Shown: positions 48,901 through 62,150, counted from the first letter of the stretch. The stretch is DNA of 64,000 nt from Viscum album (GCA_963277665.1 OY728121.1:1652902062-1652966061); one strand, 5' to 3'. The notes: generated by a model not told the origin, from the sequence alone. A program made the numbers and translations.

Positions 48901-51290
48901 GATTTATATGAACATTACAAATCATTCACTATGTATCTACATCCTCATTAATTAGCACGAAGATGTGGAATAATCCTCTCCCAATTATAATAATATTTCA
49001 ATCACTATGACCCCATGAATTTGAAATCCAAGAGTTGAGATATTCAGGGTACCACTACTCCCAATATGTACCATAAAATTATATAAGGGACACATTTTTT
49101 TATCCAAGGGGAACACGCTTTTCTTTTCACTCCATGAAAGGAAACATTATCAATCACATCATATGATAGGTTTTACATAATAAATTATGGATACATACAT
49201 TTTAAATTTAAATTTATAATTTATAATGTGTGTTATAACATACGGTTCTCCAAATTCCCCCAAATAGAAAATTATAAAGCCTTATATACATGTTGTAAAT
49301 TCATATATATCAACTGTATATCCTTGAAAAAAATTTCTTCTCAAAAAAGAATGTTTTCTCTAAAAATAAACATATATAATTTAACCCACATAAAAATTTT
49401 CATTTAGGAAAACCTTATGGTTGAAAAACCAGAAGCACCATAAAAATATTACATATGAAAATCAAATATAACGAAAACCCATTCATATGAAAAAACATAA
49501 GAGATTTCATACTAATGAAGATATTATATATCAACCACTTTGATAGACTTTTCTATTTTGTTACTCATATAAAAAATTATACTTCTATTATAAATACCTT
49601 TTTTATTCTTGGGACTGTTAAGATTAACTATTACATTCAATCTATTTTCAAATTAAATAAAATATTCTGACCTAGTGATACCAGAACTTTAGAAATATTA
49701 TATTTTATGAAAAAAATTATATCTTAAATTAAATGATTATTATAAAAAACATCTTCTTCTTATAGTATTATTCAAAAACGACTAAAAACATCTAGAATGT
49801 TATTTACATACCTTATTCCTTCCCATTTTTCAATACTAAAATCCGAAACATTACCAATCACTATTTACAATTAATAAGACTTCAAAAATAATGTTCCTAG
49901 ATCCAAAATTTCATGACATACTCTAAAAAAACCATTACAAATGAACTATTTATGATATAATAATTTATAAAAACATAACATATAATCATATTTTAAAAAT
50001 TATTATTTTTCATTTTATGAAGAAACTCATGGTTTCTCGAATCATATTTTGCTACAGTAAAACATCTGAAACCATATCTATAATAGCCTTTTGACTTATA
50101 ACTGAAAAAAATTAAATATTACAACCTATATAGTCAATAAATCACACTAAAATATGTTTCCCTCTAATGAGGTGATATAAAATGGATAAATTTAATACAA
50201 TTTCAAACAATAAATATTTTAGGGGATCCTCCATGTTGTTCGCAGAATTATAAAACTGGGAAGAATTTTCTCATCGTAGATGAGTTATTGTGAGATATTG
50301 CCTAAATAATTCTATGTTTCATTTAAGGTCTAAAATGATATAATTTATGTAAAATATCCCACATATATTATTATATGGAAATTTTTTTGATCAGGATTGT
50401 ATGAGGTTGGGAATTGAATATTATGAAAACTAATACATTGGTTCATGTAAAATTTTCTGAAAATAAATATCAAAACTATTATACGATGGTTATTAATAAA
50501 CATATGGATCATGGTAATTTATATTAATAAGTTAATGTTTTTTATGGTTGTTCCCTTGAATATTTGGATCCTTCCACAACTACTCTTGAAACAACACTTT
50601 CAATTCATGGATCGCGCGAGATTATTCCCCTAAACACAAAAATTCATAATATAGCCATACTTATTCTATGATCTTCTTGACAAAATTTCTAATCATCAAC
50701 ATATAAATTCTAACACATATAAAATTGATGGAATAGATACCCTCTAATGAATTTAATGAATTTATTACATTGACAACGTAGACAACACAAACAACATAGT
50801 TAACATTGAGAACACCAATCACAAAAAAAATATTAATTCCATTGGTGGGATCAGTGCTACTAGTGGAACTAGTGAGATTTATTAAAATGATAAAATAAAT
50901 GAAAATTATTCCATTGATGATACATACAACATTTACATCATTTCTTTTCTTTATGGTCATGAAACCATATACATGACACCAAATTTATGTAAAAATCTCA
51001 CAAAAGTCAATGTAATAGTTTCTTTAAAGTAAATAAATACATAAATAGAATTTAGGATGCTAAAGTCTCTAAAACCACTAAAAATGGATGTAATAGATAC
51101 TAATGACAACACTAATGAAACTAGTGTCACATGAACCGCAAGAACAACTAAGGATAATAGAAACTCTATCCATAATAAAACAACATGCGACATCCTGACA
51201 TGGATTCCAATAAATGGTTCCTCGAGCTTGTGGGACATATGGCCTCAAAGAACACCTCCCCATATGATATAGGCTTCTTACTAGAAGTGA
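48901..51290. other. AT-rich stretch without recognisable genes
   Basis: No known domain. The overlapping minus frames at 50,661-51,263 are rich in Val, Ser and Leu and arise from degenerate ACA/AAC/AAT trinucleotide-like sequence (about 50,760-50,820 and 51,090-51,160); I do not count them as genes. Confidence 0.35.
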
Positions 51291-53745
51291 GGTTCCAAAG
51301 TGGTATAGTGTAGAAATAATACCATCATGATTTGAGTATAAAAATGGTGAAATAGATAGACAAATTTAGGATGAATAATAAGTAACTAACATCATAATAT
51401 ATAACATCAAAATGAAATAAATATCCAACCATACAAATATCTAGTATCATATACAAAATGGTTTAATGATATTTCTCTAAGAAAAATATAAAAAAACATA
51501 CACAGTGTCAGGAATGAAATACAAGACATGTAATAATGAAGGAAAACCCAAAAATTACATCTTCAATAGAATCATGAGCCCGGGATATTTCACGTTCTTC
51601 TTTGCTCTTATATTATAAAAAATCATGTTTTTGATAATGGGTCCTTTTCATTATCATGACCTTCATCCATGTAATCTTCCCAGGTACCTTCGGTGGCCCA
51701 AATAGGCTATTTGATAAACATAGTAATCCATAAAAAACAGTGCCTATAAATATCCAATTTTTTCACATACTTTGAAAATGTGTAGGTAAAATAGTAATTA
51801 GTAATAAATGTTGTATAGGGTTAGATATATTTCCAAATGGATAGAAGTATGACATTATATTCATCATCTCGTTTGAAATAAAGTCTAAAGAAACAACCCT
51901 ATGTATACAGATATATGGTATCGATGCATAGTGACATCTACTTCCATAAATATAACAACAGATACTAGAGTGGACCCAAGTTATATCATAATAATCTATG
52001 GAATGTAACATTAGTATCAATAGTGTCATGAAAGGAAATTCCTAGAATCACAAGAAGTAGGGACTCCATTTCAAGTTGCATAATAGTAAGGTATATATTC
52101 CCAAATCATATCATTAAGTTTCGATGTTCCGTTATATAATATTTGTAAATGTCAGCATTCCCAGTATAATGTCAATACTATTTTTATACCCAAATCATAA
52201 GTATAGGGATGTCATGTTAGAGTCATAATATTAATATTTTTTATACCCTTATTTCATATTCGTATTGGTCACCATGACTAAGTAATATTATTAGGTTCAT
52301 CATGCTGTAATCATATAAGTTGGGTCTCTGTGACCATGTATCATAACTGCAGGGTCACCATTCCCAGGTATCATAACTAATAATTGTCACAATGACCATA
52401 TATCACATTTAAATAATGTACTCCATGACCATATATATCTATATTAGGATGTACTCAATTCCCACATATAATAAATCATAGTGGTCATCGTACCCATTAT
52501 CAAAACAATGATAAATAGTCAGATGATTTAATGATACCCAACAAATAATTCATATTTAATTAACATTCCCTATTAACAAGGGTGTAACCATTTTTCAATT
52601 CAATATAGGGGATTTATTCATACCACTAACATTCAATACAATTCTTTATAAATATATCACTTAGAAGACATGTCAATTCCTTATAATTGATGGATTTTTC
52701 ATTAAATAGATTATAAAATAAAGATAAATTTCATAGGCACACCTAAATGGGTGGAAATTGATGAATCATACCTACTCCAACTTGATTAAGGAATAATATG
52801 TCATATAAATCATGGATATTGAGTTAAGAATAATATATGAAAATTTTAAGGCAATTCACAGAGAATAGGGTGTGCAGAAAACGACACATTATATAAAGCA
52901 TCACAAATTTGACGGAAAAATACTTGACCACCAACCTTATTCAGGTAGTAGAGCAATAATCTAGTATCATCCTTTAGTTTGGTATAGATCATAAGAAAAT
53001 TTTTAAATGGATGACTTCCCTATAATTGGGAAATATGATCCTAAAACCAAATAAATCCATATAGAGGAATAAAAATGATTAATGATGAAATATAATAGTG
53101 AAATCATCGGAGTGAAACCAACTAGATGATTGAAAGTAGAATCAGAGTCCACATGGAAGATTTATTCACAGACCTAAGGGGAGAGACTTGGTATCATAAA
53201 TAAGAGGAAGAAGGTTCCTATGTCCCGTGGAGGTGTAAAATAGAAATGGTTATTAAAAACATAATCTCTTAAGGAAAAAATGGAAAATCACCAAAAACAA
53301 TGGGTCTAATGCATTGGCCACATGGTTTTCCAAACCATGCACCAATAATGTGAATCCCACTATCAAAAGAGTGGACCCTGATGTTTCATGTTCCTGGTTT
53401 TGGAAACCATTCACATGTTATGTGATTTTCCAATGAAAAAAACTACAAGTCCCCAACATGGTCATATGACCCAAGTTACATCTTTTCATAAAACTATCTA
53501 GACAATTTCTTCCCATTTAATACCCTATATGGTCAAGAGAAACCAAGTGAACATGGTAGCACATCTTCAACTAACCATGTGTCCTAATGATTTCTTCCAT
53601 CGTCCAATGTTCTATGATCTAATAAATCTTTATACACCACCATTTCCTCCTTATCCTCACTATGGATTCATATAAGGTCAAAACCAATGGATTAGAAAAA
53701 AATTAAAGGATATGTACCTTATAGAAATTTTGGGTTCTTGCAGTA
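51291..53745 (-). repeat. 3' LTR remnant of a decayed gypsy element (left end uncertain)
   Basis: On the minus strand a polypurine tract TTTAAGGGGGAA near 53,757-53,746 is followed by ACTGCAAGAACCCAAAATT, a decayed LTR start, right after decayed integrase. A degenerate ~30-bp tandem repeat lies at 52,260-52,500. The lower boundary is a guess. Confidence 0.4.
52260..52500. repeat. Degenerate tandem repeat, ~30-33 bp period
   Basis: About eight units around GTCACNATGACCATGTATCATAA, for example CCATGTATCATAACT at 52,334, CCAGGTATCATAACT at 52,364 and CCATATATCACATT at 52,396. Confidence 0.6.
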
Positions 53746-56700
53746 TTCCCCCTTAAATATATTCAACACTTGGTTTCCCTTCCAGGTGTGGTCCCACATT
53801 TTTTGAGAACAAATATATCAATGGAGAATGTTCATCGGCATCCCACTCTAATTCCCCAATATATATATATATACATATGGAAATTCAACCATAAAAGGAA
53901 TAAAAAAGGTATAGATAGGACTCATATAACCCTCATGCTCTGGTCAATAATGTATATGAGTTAATCCCCAAAATAATCATCAACATCTCACTCAACATCT
54001 TAGGGGAAAAAACCATGAGATTAGTAAACATAATAATAGTGAAGCTATGAAATGTGGAATATATTTTTCATGGCATGGTTCCTCTATGATAAAATAAACC
54101 AATATTCTAATTATTTTATTCTCTCTATGATATCAAGAGTATTTAAAAAGTGATGTGATAGATTCCCCTTCCTCTATATCGGTGATACCCATAACAAAAA
54201 ATGATCCCCAAACATAAATTCCAAAGTTCATCAATAGAAATCAAAATAACATTTATGTCTATACTGAGTTGTAGACATACAGCTTCTGATCATGTATACC
54301 TTTTATGAAATCTCCTACCAGGATGGAGGAGCTAGTAAAACTACCTCTCCAACCTTTAGCCACCATAGAGGTGAATGTTATGTCCTTCCAAATAATTCCT
54401 CACAAGGATCCATCTTAATTTTCTCCTAAAATTAATAATTATAGGTGAAATATATTAGTGGGATATGATTCTACCAAGAACCTCTGAAATCAAGAATTCA
54501 TGACCAGATCATGTCCTCAAGTGTATTTATCATGTATTTTGACTTTCCTTGAGTCTTAGTGTGAATATATGTTCTTATAAGTACCTATGTAATGATATTT
54601 CTTTGTAATACCTTCTAGCAACATGATTTAAAAAGAGAATACCTATATGAAATTATAGTTTCAGGGATCTTGTGTAGCTATATAATCCCACAAACATACA
54701 GTCTATAAACCTCATTAAAAAATACTCCCATATAAGAAGGAAATGTGCTACCTTTTTTAGTTGATCAATGACTATCCAAATATGGTCACTTCATCATGGA
54801 ATCCATTGTAATATGACCATAAATTTCACCACAACATCATCCATTTTCCATTCCATGACTAGTAATGGATTTAACAATCCAATGGGTGAATGTTGATCTC
54901 TCTTCACCTTCTAATAGTTGGAACACATTGTGATGAAAACCGTTATCTAAAATTGAATCCTCATGACCAATACTGACAGTGCAAATCACAATACTTATTG
55001 AACATACCCAGGTGAAATTCCCACTAAAAGGCTTGTGAATATTGTATTACATCCTCTCTCGTGCCTATAGGAACAAATATATACCTATGTATACATAGGA
55101 TTTCATTTTTTGACAAATGATCATTCTAGAGTTGGGTCCTCACTAGAAATACACGATCATAGGACCCAACCATTAGGATCTAAAAACAGAATCATATTCA
55201 CTCTCTCTATAAGTGAATATTTGATTGATAATGATTCATGTACTAACTATCCATTATGGTATTGAACCTATATCTACGTCTCAGAAAACATGGCTATGAG
55301 ATCACACTCCATGTAGACCTCTTGAACTACCATTGTCGAAGTCCCCCATCTCAGATCATCAAAAAAATCATTTCCCTTTTTGGAACATAATCATTTTAGA
55401 TATTGGAGGAATGAAATATTTCAACCCACATTCATTGGATGATATTAAATTTATGAAATTTAAATATATACTTGAGGCTTTTCTAGACAGTAAATAAAAA
55501 AAATTTCTCTATGAATGTAATTCCTCTACCAATATAAGGAATAAATAAAAATAGATAACACAAGATCTTGTGTTGACTAATTCCACCCATTAGACATCAG
55601 ATTCCATGACCTATATGAAAAAACACAGTCATTCTATTTTATAACTTTTCATTTCCTAATACTTGATGAATTAAAATACACTATATATATTCTTCCCAAC
55701 TCTGGAGGAAATAGAATTGGTGATGAAGTTAATCTCCCATTCAACTTCTTCAAGGATGTCTCACTGGCTTTTTACCATATAAAATTCACACAATCATATT
55801 CATGTATTCTAGAGGTTATTCTAGGATTGAAAATTCATTTATGATGTTCATGTAATATTGATCTATCACCTAGAAACTATTTATATGAAACACATTCATG
55901 GGTTTCTCCCAGGTATAAACATCACTCACCTTATTTGGGTCAATTGATACTCCTACCATTAAGACAATACAACCCCTGAAGTGAACCTTAATGATTCAAA
56001 AGTGGAATTATTGAGCATATAATATAGATTTTTCTCTATCAATGTATTTATAATGATCCCAAGATGTATGTCATGGTCTCTATGAGTATGATAATACATT
56101 GATATTTCATATATGAAGGTAATGAAAATTATTTCTAGATAGGGGTGGAAGACTCAATTCATCAAAACAAGGAAAATGGATGGCACATTCCTGAGAAAAA
56201 ATGGAATAGCCAGATACTCATATAAACTATACAGAATTTGGAAATATGTACATTGTTTAAATGAAATTCTAGCTTGCTCTTGAGGATAATCCATTATCAA
56301 ATTGATCGTTGATAAAACCCTCTCACCTCTTAGCAGTTAAAAGAGAAAATTTTAAAGAGGTAAGGGTTTTTGTTTATTATGAGTAAGATAATAAAATTTT
56401 CAGTAATACACATAAAACATAAGGGTTTTGTATGACTTCTTGGTGAAAATAAAAGGTGAACCTCATGGGGAAATATTGGTTCATATAAAACCCTTACCCT
56501 CTAAATCCTCTATCTATATTTTGAAAACCTAAAACTTTTTACTATGCATCCAATAAAGATGAATGGATACAATTGAATCCCTATTCACTAGATAAATAGT
56601 AAATTATTCCTCTCTATAGGGAGGTTGTCTTGAAAGTTCATCAAGGAAAATATCCTTAAAATGATTTACTACAGGAAGGAATTTAGTTTGATGTAATAAT

Positions 56701-58675
56701 TTTTCATCCATATAATGGATATAAATATGGGTAGTCACTCCACATATCTCAAGATTATCTAGTCCATATCCACATTCCTAGACATCCAACTCTCCATTAT
56801 GAGTATATGTACCACCTTGTGGTGATTTTAGTGACACCCTTCAGAGATAAAAAACCATGTAGGTGTGATATAGAACCAACCAGTTCATCCTAATAATTAA
56901 ATAAAATTTCATCCTCTCAAGGGAAAAGAGGCCCCATTGAAAATTGTAACTTCCTACCTAAAGGGATAATTCCTTTCATAGGAATGAAATCTCTTATCAT
57001 AACCTCATTATAGTGTCAGGTGTCAACACACCCTAAGAGTATAGAATATAAATCCCAAGGATTTATAAAATTTCCATAAATATGAAAACAAATATGAATC
57101 TCCCATTCCTAATAAAGTATAAACAATAGTATAGGCTACTAGAATAATACTATGAAATGTTGATGGACCGAAACACTGCCCCTGTGGTATATGTTTCACT
57201 AATTAAATATAGCTTAATCTACATCTTGTTGTTCTAAAATTACTAACCTGAGTGGGTGTACTCTTGTAGCACTGTATATATGAATCCTAGACAACTTTTC
57301 AGGAACCTACTCTTCTTTCATTATGGTTGATTGTACTCCAAATACCTACTCGAGCATGTGAAATTGATCGAGTCCCAAATGTGTAGCTGTTATTAATCCT
57401 CTCCCACTATGAACAGATAATAAGGTCTAAAAATGTTGAGCATGGAATGATATTCCTCAGACTCAGCACTCAATGGGGTCTCTGGATACATGAGCTTCTT
57501 ATTCCAAGGATTCCCCAACTAGTGATAAACCCCATAGTTGTCAACGGGTGACATCTGGTTTCGGTTTATCATGTCTGTAGAATCAATGCATCACTTTTGA
57601 ACACTAATCAAACCACTAATATGTATCGATTATGTACTACCCTTTATAACACCATCTTTCTCCCTTAATTTTCACTTAGTGATAAGTTCTTATTTCAATA
57701 TATCATACATGGACGTTATCTGGAAAATGTTTTCCAAATATCAAATAGGATTTCAAATCCTGTCTTCAAATCATCTCAATTTTGATAGATCATCAGCAGT
57801 ATCGGTATGTGTAAATCACTAAAGCTATGTAAAATGTGTTGAATAGTGTATATCAGAAATAGATCCCTACTATAGTTTCATGAGCTCCCATGAATGATTA
57901 TCCCTCTGGGTCTTGGGGAATAAATAATCCTAGATGATATATTAGAGTCTCTTAAAATAAATTCTTGATACTAACCTGACTAGTTCAGAATATCTCAACT
58001 TCATTTGGAGGATCCATGAATAATATAAGTAGAAATATTGACTCTCCTCTAAAAAGGTTTTATAAGGTTATTTAATATACATAATATAGTATCAATCCAT
58101 AAATCTACATCTTAGAGTCCACCATCCATTGAAAAAATATGTGGATGGTGATTCTGTAACTCCCACGTAAACACTCCCATAGAAGGGGTAGGTTGTTGAG
58201 ATCCCCTTATGGTATGAATGATCCACATAAAATCATATCAAAAATATATTTTATCACCCTCATATTGGATAACAGTATTTTCCAATGGTGGCACTACTAG
58301 AGGTATCAATGGTGGCTTGGGGCCCACCACCTTTAGAGCATAGTCATCACTGACCTCCTAACACACAAATAGAAGACGTTGTGGTTTTATAGAACAAAAA
58401 ATTCAAATAACCCACTTTAAATATGATATATCATGGTAAAGATCATAGATACATGAACACTATTTCTACAAGCCTTCAAATTTAATAACCAAACCCATAT
58501 TCACATGAATTGGGAAAGGACTAGGTGAGAGGAAACAATATATAGAATACATGAGATTATACATATAACCCACTACTATGGTCAGGTATGGGTTAAAAAC
58601 TATGTTTCTTTTTAAATTTCCCAGTATACTGAGTTTCAATTGAAGTTTACAGTTAATTATATCATATAAATTCTA
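53746..58675 (-). pseudogene. pol: Ty3/gypsy gag-pol, heavily decayed
   Basis: Minus-strand pol order is visible through many stops and shifts. Near 55,790-55,690 KASETSLKKLNGRLTSSPIL matches the RT/RNase H joint (CE.SF..LK.RLT.APVL). Near 55,580-55,440 STQDLVLSIFIYSLYW matches THDLELAAVVFALK.W, followed by HREIFFIYCLEKPQVYI. Near 54,905-54,720 QHSPIGLLNPLLVMEWKMDD and IWIVIDQLKKVAHFL match the integrase (Q..P.GLL.PL.IPEWKWD...[11 protein letters not shown]). Near 54,380-54,350 LYGG.RLERP matches LYGRRCRSP. The gag part (about 57.4-58.6 kb) is not readable. The ~4.95-kb interior is normal for a chromovirus. It lies on the same strand as the younger element at 58,695-64,000 but is far more decayed. 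Confidence 0.75.
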
Positions 58676-58687
58676 ATTCTAATACCT
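58676..58687 (-). promoter_or_regulatory. Decayed primer binding site
   Basis: Minus strand AGGTATTAGAATTAG compared with the usual TGGTATCAGAGCTAG; apart from the first base all differences are C-to-T or G-to-A. It sits where the decayed gypsy interior should begin, 7 bp from the LTR edge at 58,695. Confidence 0.5.
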
Positions 58688-59365
58688 ATTAAATTGTCAC
58701 GACTCCCTCCAACCAAAGATGCCCCTCCTGAGCTGGCAATGGTGAAAGGGAGATAATGACCCCCCGAGTCCCACCTCTAGTAGGCCCCAGGGTGGCGACT
58801 AGCACCAAGGGTAGGATTTTTCACAAATATGGGAGTCATTACCCTTTTTATTATTTAGGATCGGTAAATAAGACAAGTCAACCACCAAAAAGGAAAAGAA
58901 CAAGTGTATATAAATAAACACAAACCAATCCCACATGCATGTTTAAACAATTTTATAACAAGGTAAAAGTACAATAATGCTCAAAGTACAATACCAAAAT
59001 AAAACAAGAGTACAACAACCACAACAACTCCGACTTTCCGACTAGTAGGGTCCCACACGGCCCTGGTATTCCTCCTGGAAACATGAAAGTAAACGTAGGG
59101 TGAGCATACAAGTATACTCCGTAGGGAAACCTAAAGTTCTCGTGCACAAGTGGGGAGACATCCTAATGTCCCGTGAGAACAACAGAAGAAACCTAGAAAG
59201 GAAATATATCCACCCAACCTCACCAGCCACACTAACCAAAAACACAATCACAACAGGTAGTAGTATATAAGAAACCAGAGTATTGGGTACCCTGCACCAT
59301 TTCCCTTTAACTATCTTCTCTTCCTAACGGCGAACATCCTGACGCTACCACACTCTCCCCGCATG

Positions 59366-59564
59366 CACACACCTGGGCCTCACAAACCACACATCCCGCC
59401 CGCACACACCTGGGCCTCACAAACCACACATCCCGCCCGCCCACACCTGGGCCTCACAACCACGTATCCTGCCCGCACACACCTAGGTCTCACAACCACG
59501 TATCCCGCCCCCACACACCTGGGCCTCACAACCACGTATCCCGCCCGCACACACCTAGGCCTCA
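59366..59564. repeat. Tandem repeat, 36-37-bp unit, ~5.4 copies
   Basis: Units around CACACACCTGGGCCTCACAA followed by ACCACGTATCCCGCCCG. The first two copies read ACCACACATCCCG, later ones ACCACGTATCC, so there are two subtypes in order. It lies in the transcribed R/U5 part of the LTR. The frames across it on both strands merely mirror the repeat. Confidence 0.85.
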
Positions 59565-61077
59565 TGCCCAAGTTTCTTGGGAAACAGTAGAACCTGCTTG
59601 AAGAGTCTTGGGCTAAAACCACCCTAATCAAAACCTACCCAAAGAGTCTTAGTTGTAAGGTCTCCTCAAGCCATCACATCCTAGGGGAGAAGGGGAAAGA
59701 AGGATCTAGTAACTAAGGGAAAAACACCATCTCCCATGTAATGGGAGTGTTCGACACTAAGTTATCAACATGGGTGGGGTGCGTCAAAACACAAAGATAC
59801 AGATATATATAAGACAAACACTCATCCCATCCTATGGATTCTAAATAGAGAAACTGAGCACGCGCCTCAGCACTGCTACCACAAAGCATGCATACAACAA
59901 ACAACCCAAACCCCATTTAGGTTTTCATGTTTCAACATAATCAGTTTATTAGTTCCTTAACTACTGGGAAACTATCCACAACTAACCACAACGATCATTC
60001 ATAAAACATATCACTTCCATCCACAAAACACGTTAGGAAAAACACAAGCAACACAACCAAGACCTTATTATTAGCCAAATAGCCCCATGGTTATTATTTC
60101 TGTTCCATTACCATGACCCACCATTCATTAGCTCCTCCACTTTTTATTTAATATTCACAACCCATATTTCGCTCACATTCAAACCCATCCCTGCAGCCCC
60201 GCTTCCAACCACCATAACCACAATTGCATTGTACATCATTATCCCTTTAATACCATTTATCGCAGCCCTGCTGCCCGATACTAACGTGGCATTCACACCA
60301 ACCCACAACTAAGTCAAACGCAGCCCCGCTGCTCACCCGATCCACAGAAACACACAAAAACACCCCCACCACATTCCACGTATCCAAGCCAACACCCAAA
60401 TGTTCATTATTCCATTTTTTTAACCGAGGTTATCACACAAAGGTTGCAGATTTTAAATAGCCAACTTTACGTGATTAACCAATTTCCACATTCCACAAAG
60501 TTTCCATCCACAAAAACGGTCTATAATGATAGGGAAACATTTAATTGCGCAAGAAAAGGCCCCCAACGACCGTGTTTTTAGTAGGCATAAGCCTATTCAA
60601 TTCATAACATATCAATAGGATAAAAAAAGATAAACATAACAAATTTCCCATCCCCGTTCTTTAACCAGTTATTATCTTTATTTAATGGTCCAACTGTTTC
60701 TCATGAAAACAAGAGGATACCCACCCCACATGATGCACAATTTAGAGAGACGAAGGTAAGATCCCTACCTCAACAGGTTATGATCTCAACGCTCCCCCAG
60801 ATCAACTTTATAAGACATCTATCGGCGTCCGTCACTTCCGTTGAGTCCCGGAAAAACCTCCTCGGGTGGAAGTATGAAAGGAAAGGCTAAAGGAAAGACA
60901 ACGGATCCAAGCTCGGAAGTTCCGCCACGTTGTTACGATCCCATGGCCACTGATGGATCGTAAATCGGAGCTCAAACGAAGAAGTTATGAAAGAAAGAGC
61001 CTTCAAGTCTCTTGGGAGAACTCTGATCAGAGGAAAGGGTAGGAGAGAGGTGAGTTGAAAAGGAGGAGGGGACCCCT

Positions 61078-61087
61078 CCTTTTATAG
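61078..61087 (-). promoter_or_regulatory. TATA box of the gypsy LTR
   Basis: CTATAAAAGG on the minus strand followed by GC-rich AGGGGTCCCC; start site expected near 61,050. The near-palindrome array begins just upstream of it. Confidence 0.65.
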
Positions 61088-61099
61088 GCAAGAAAAGAA

Positions 61100-61615
61100 A
61101 CAGTACACGGCATGTACTCTATGGTGCACGACATGTACTCAGTTATTTTACATGGTCTCCACGTGGCTTCTAACACAGTTCCACGGCCGTTGACTGGCCA
61201 ACACATGGTTTGAGGGTAACGCATACGCGAGGAAGGACTACACGGCATGTAGTTTGGGCACACGGCGTGTACCCATTTATTTCACATGGCAAGGAAACTG
61301 CTCTAACACAGCACATGGCCATTGACTAGTAAAGACACGGTTTGAGGGTAACACATACGCGGGGAAGGACTACATGGCGTGCAGTTTGGGCACACGGTGT
61401 GTACCCATTTATTTCACATGGCAAGGACATGGCTCCAACACGACACATAGCCGTGGATAGGTAATTCATATTCGGGGAAGGACTATACGACGTGTTGTAC
61501 TGGACACACGGCGTGTACCCACTTATTTCACATGACAAAGACACAACTTCGACATGGGATTTACCTGGCAAGGGGGTACACGACATGTACTCATACTACA
61601 CGCCGTGTAGTTTCA
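61100..61615. repeat. Near-palindrome array (TACACGGCGTGTA family) in gypsy U3
   Basis: About 10 copies, mostly in pairs about 8-12 bp apart, for example TACACGGCATGTA and GCACGACATGTA near 61,103-61,138, CACACGGCGTGTA near 61,260, and TACACGACATGTA with TACACGCCGTGTA near 61,577-61,609. It covers about 15-540 bp upstream of the TATA box. The motif is the one found in the copia LTRs and leaders. Confidence 0.85.
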
Positions 61616-61715
61616 AAATTCTGGAAAGTGTGGGAAAAGTCCATTTTACCCTCCAGAACACTTCGTGGACTTCTTTTTGACAAATAAATGGGTCGGAGAG
61701 GTCCGGGCCATTACA

Positions 61716-61770
61716 TTAGATACCTCTTAAAACATTCTCATCCCCGAGAATTCAAAAACTAACCCAGAGG
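61716..61770 (-). promoter_or_regulatory. Pre-LTR purine-rich block of the young gypsy element
   Basis: On the minus strand AATTCTCGGGGATGAGAAT, then TTTTAAGAGGTATCTAA, then the LTR start TGTAATGGCCC. It corresponds to the TTCGGGGACGAA...TTTAAGGGGGG blocks seen before gypsy 3' LTRs, with a degraded polypurine tract. Confidence 0.6.
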
Positions 61771-61845
61771 AAACCCAACAAGACACCTCTTAGGGTTCTC
61801 GTTATAACAGGAACCCAACTAACAACCCTAATCATATGTGTTGGA

Positions 61846-62150
61846 AATTCCTTCTCCTATGTCAAGATATTATCCGCTTTAGGCGGCACTAACTCGCCAG
61901 CACGGGTTTAATCGCGTCCTCATTAATGTGTCTCGATTAAGAATTGGGTCTTCCCACTTTCATATATTAGGATTTTGCAACTTACACTGTCCCTAACACC
62001 ATAAAACCCACACATTTCCCGAACATGTGGTTTGTGGAAAAATTCCTTCTTCTATGTCAAGATATTATCCGCTTTAGGTGGCACTGACTCGCCCGCACGG
62101 GTTCAATCACATCCTCATTAATGCATCTTGATTAAGAGTCAGGTTTTTTC
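61846..62150 (-). repeat. Duplicated ~110-bp segment in the 3' untranslated region
   Basis: 61,846-61,955 and 62,042-62,150 are direct repeats, roughly 85-90% alike by eye and 196 bp apart. Each contains, on the minus strand, AAAGCGGATAATATCTTGAC (first copy preceded by CCGCCT, second by CCACCT) and a CG-containing block beginning ATTAATGAGGA. It lies between the pol stop and the LTR. Confidence 0.75.

Larger units (their letters stand above)
58695..61715 (-). repeat. Ty3/gypsy LTR, 3,021 bp
   Basis: Plus-strand ends TGTCACGACTCCC and GGGCCATTACA, i.e. minus TGTAATGGCCC...GGGAGTCGTGACA, typical of plant gypsy LTRs. It is much less AT-rich than its left neighbour. Contents: tandem repeat 59,366-59,564, TATA box 61,078, near-palindrome array 61,100-61,615, and three GCAGCCC(C/T)GCT blocks at about 60,194, 60,264 and 60,321. 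It is the 3' LTR of the pol at 62,297-64,000. Confidence 0.85.

Noticed and set aside
50661..51263. Overlapping minus-strand frames of 93-99 residues, hydrophobic
   Set aside because: Composition follows degenerate trinucleotide-like DNA; no conserved domain or gene context.
59363..59631. Repetitive frames of 75-83 residues on both strands
   Set aside because: They are translations of the 36-37-bp tandem repeat in an LTR.
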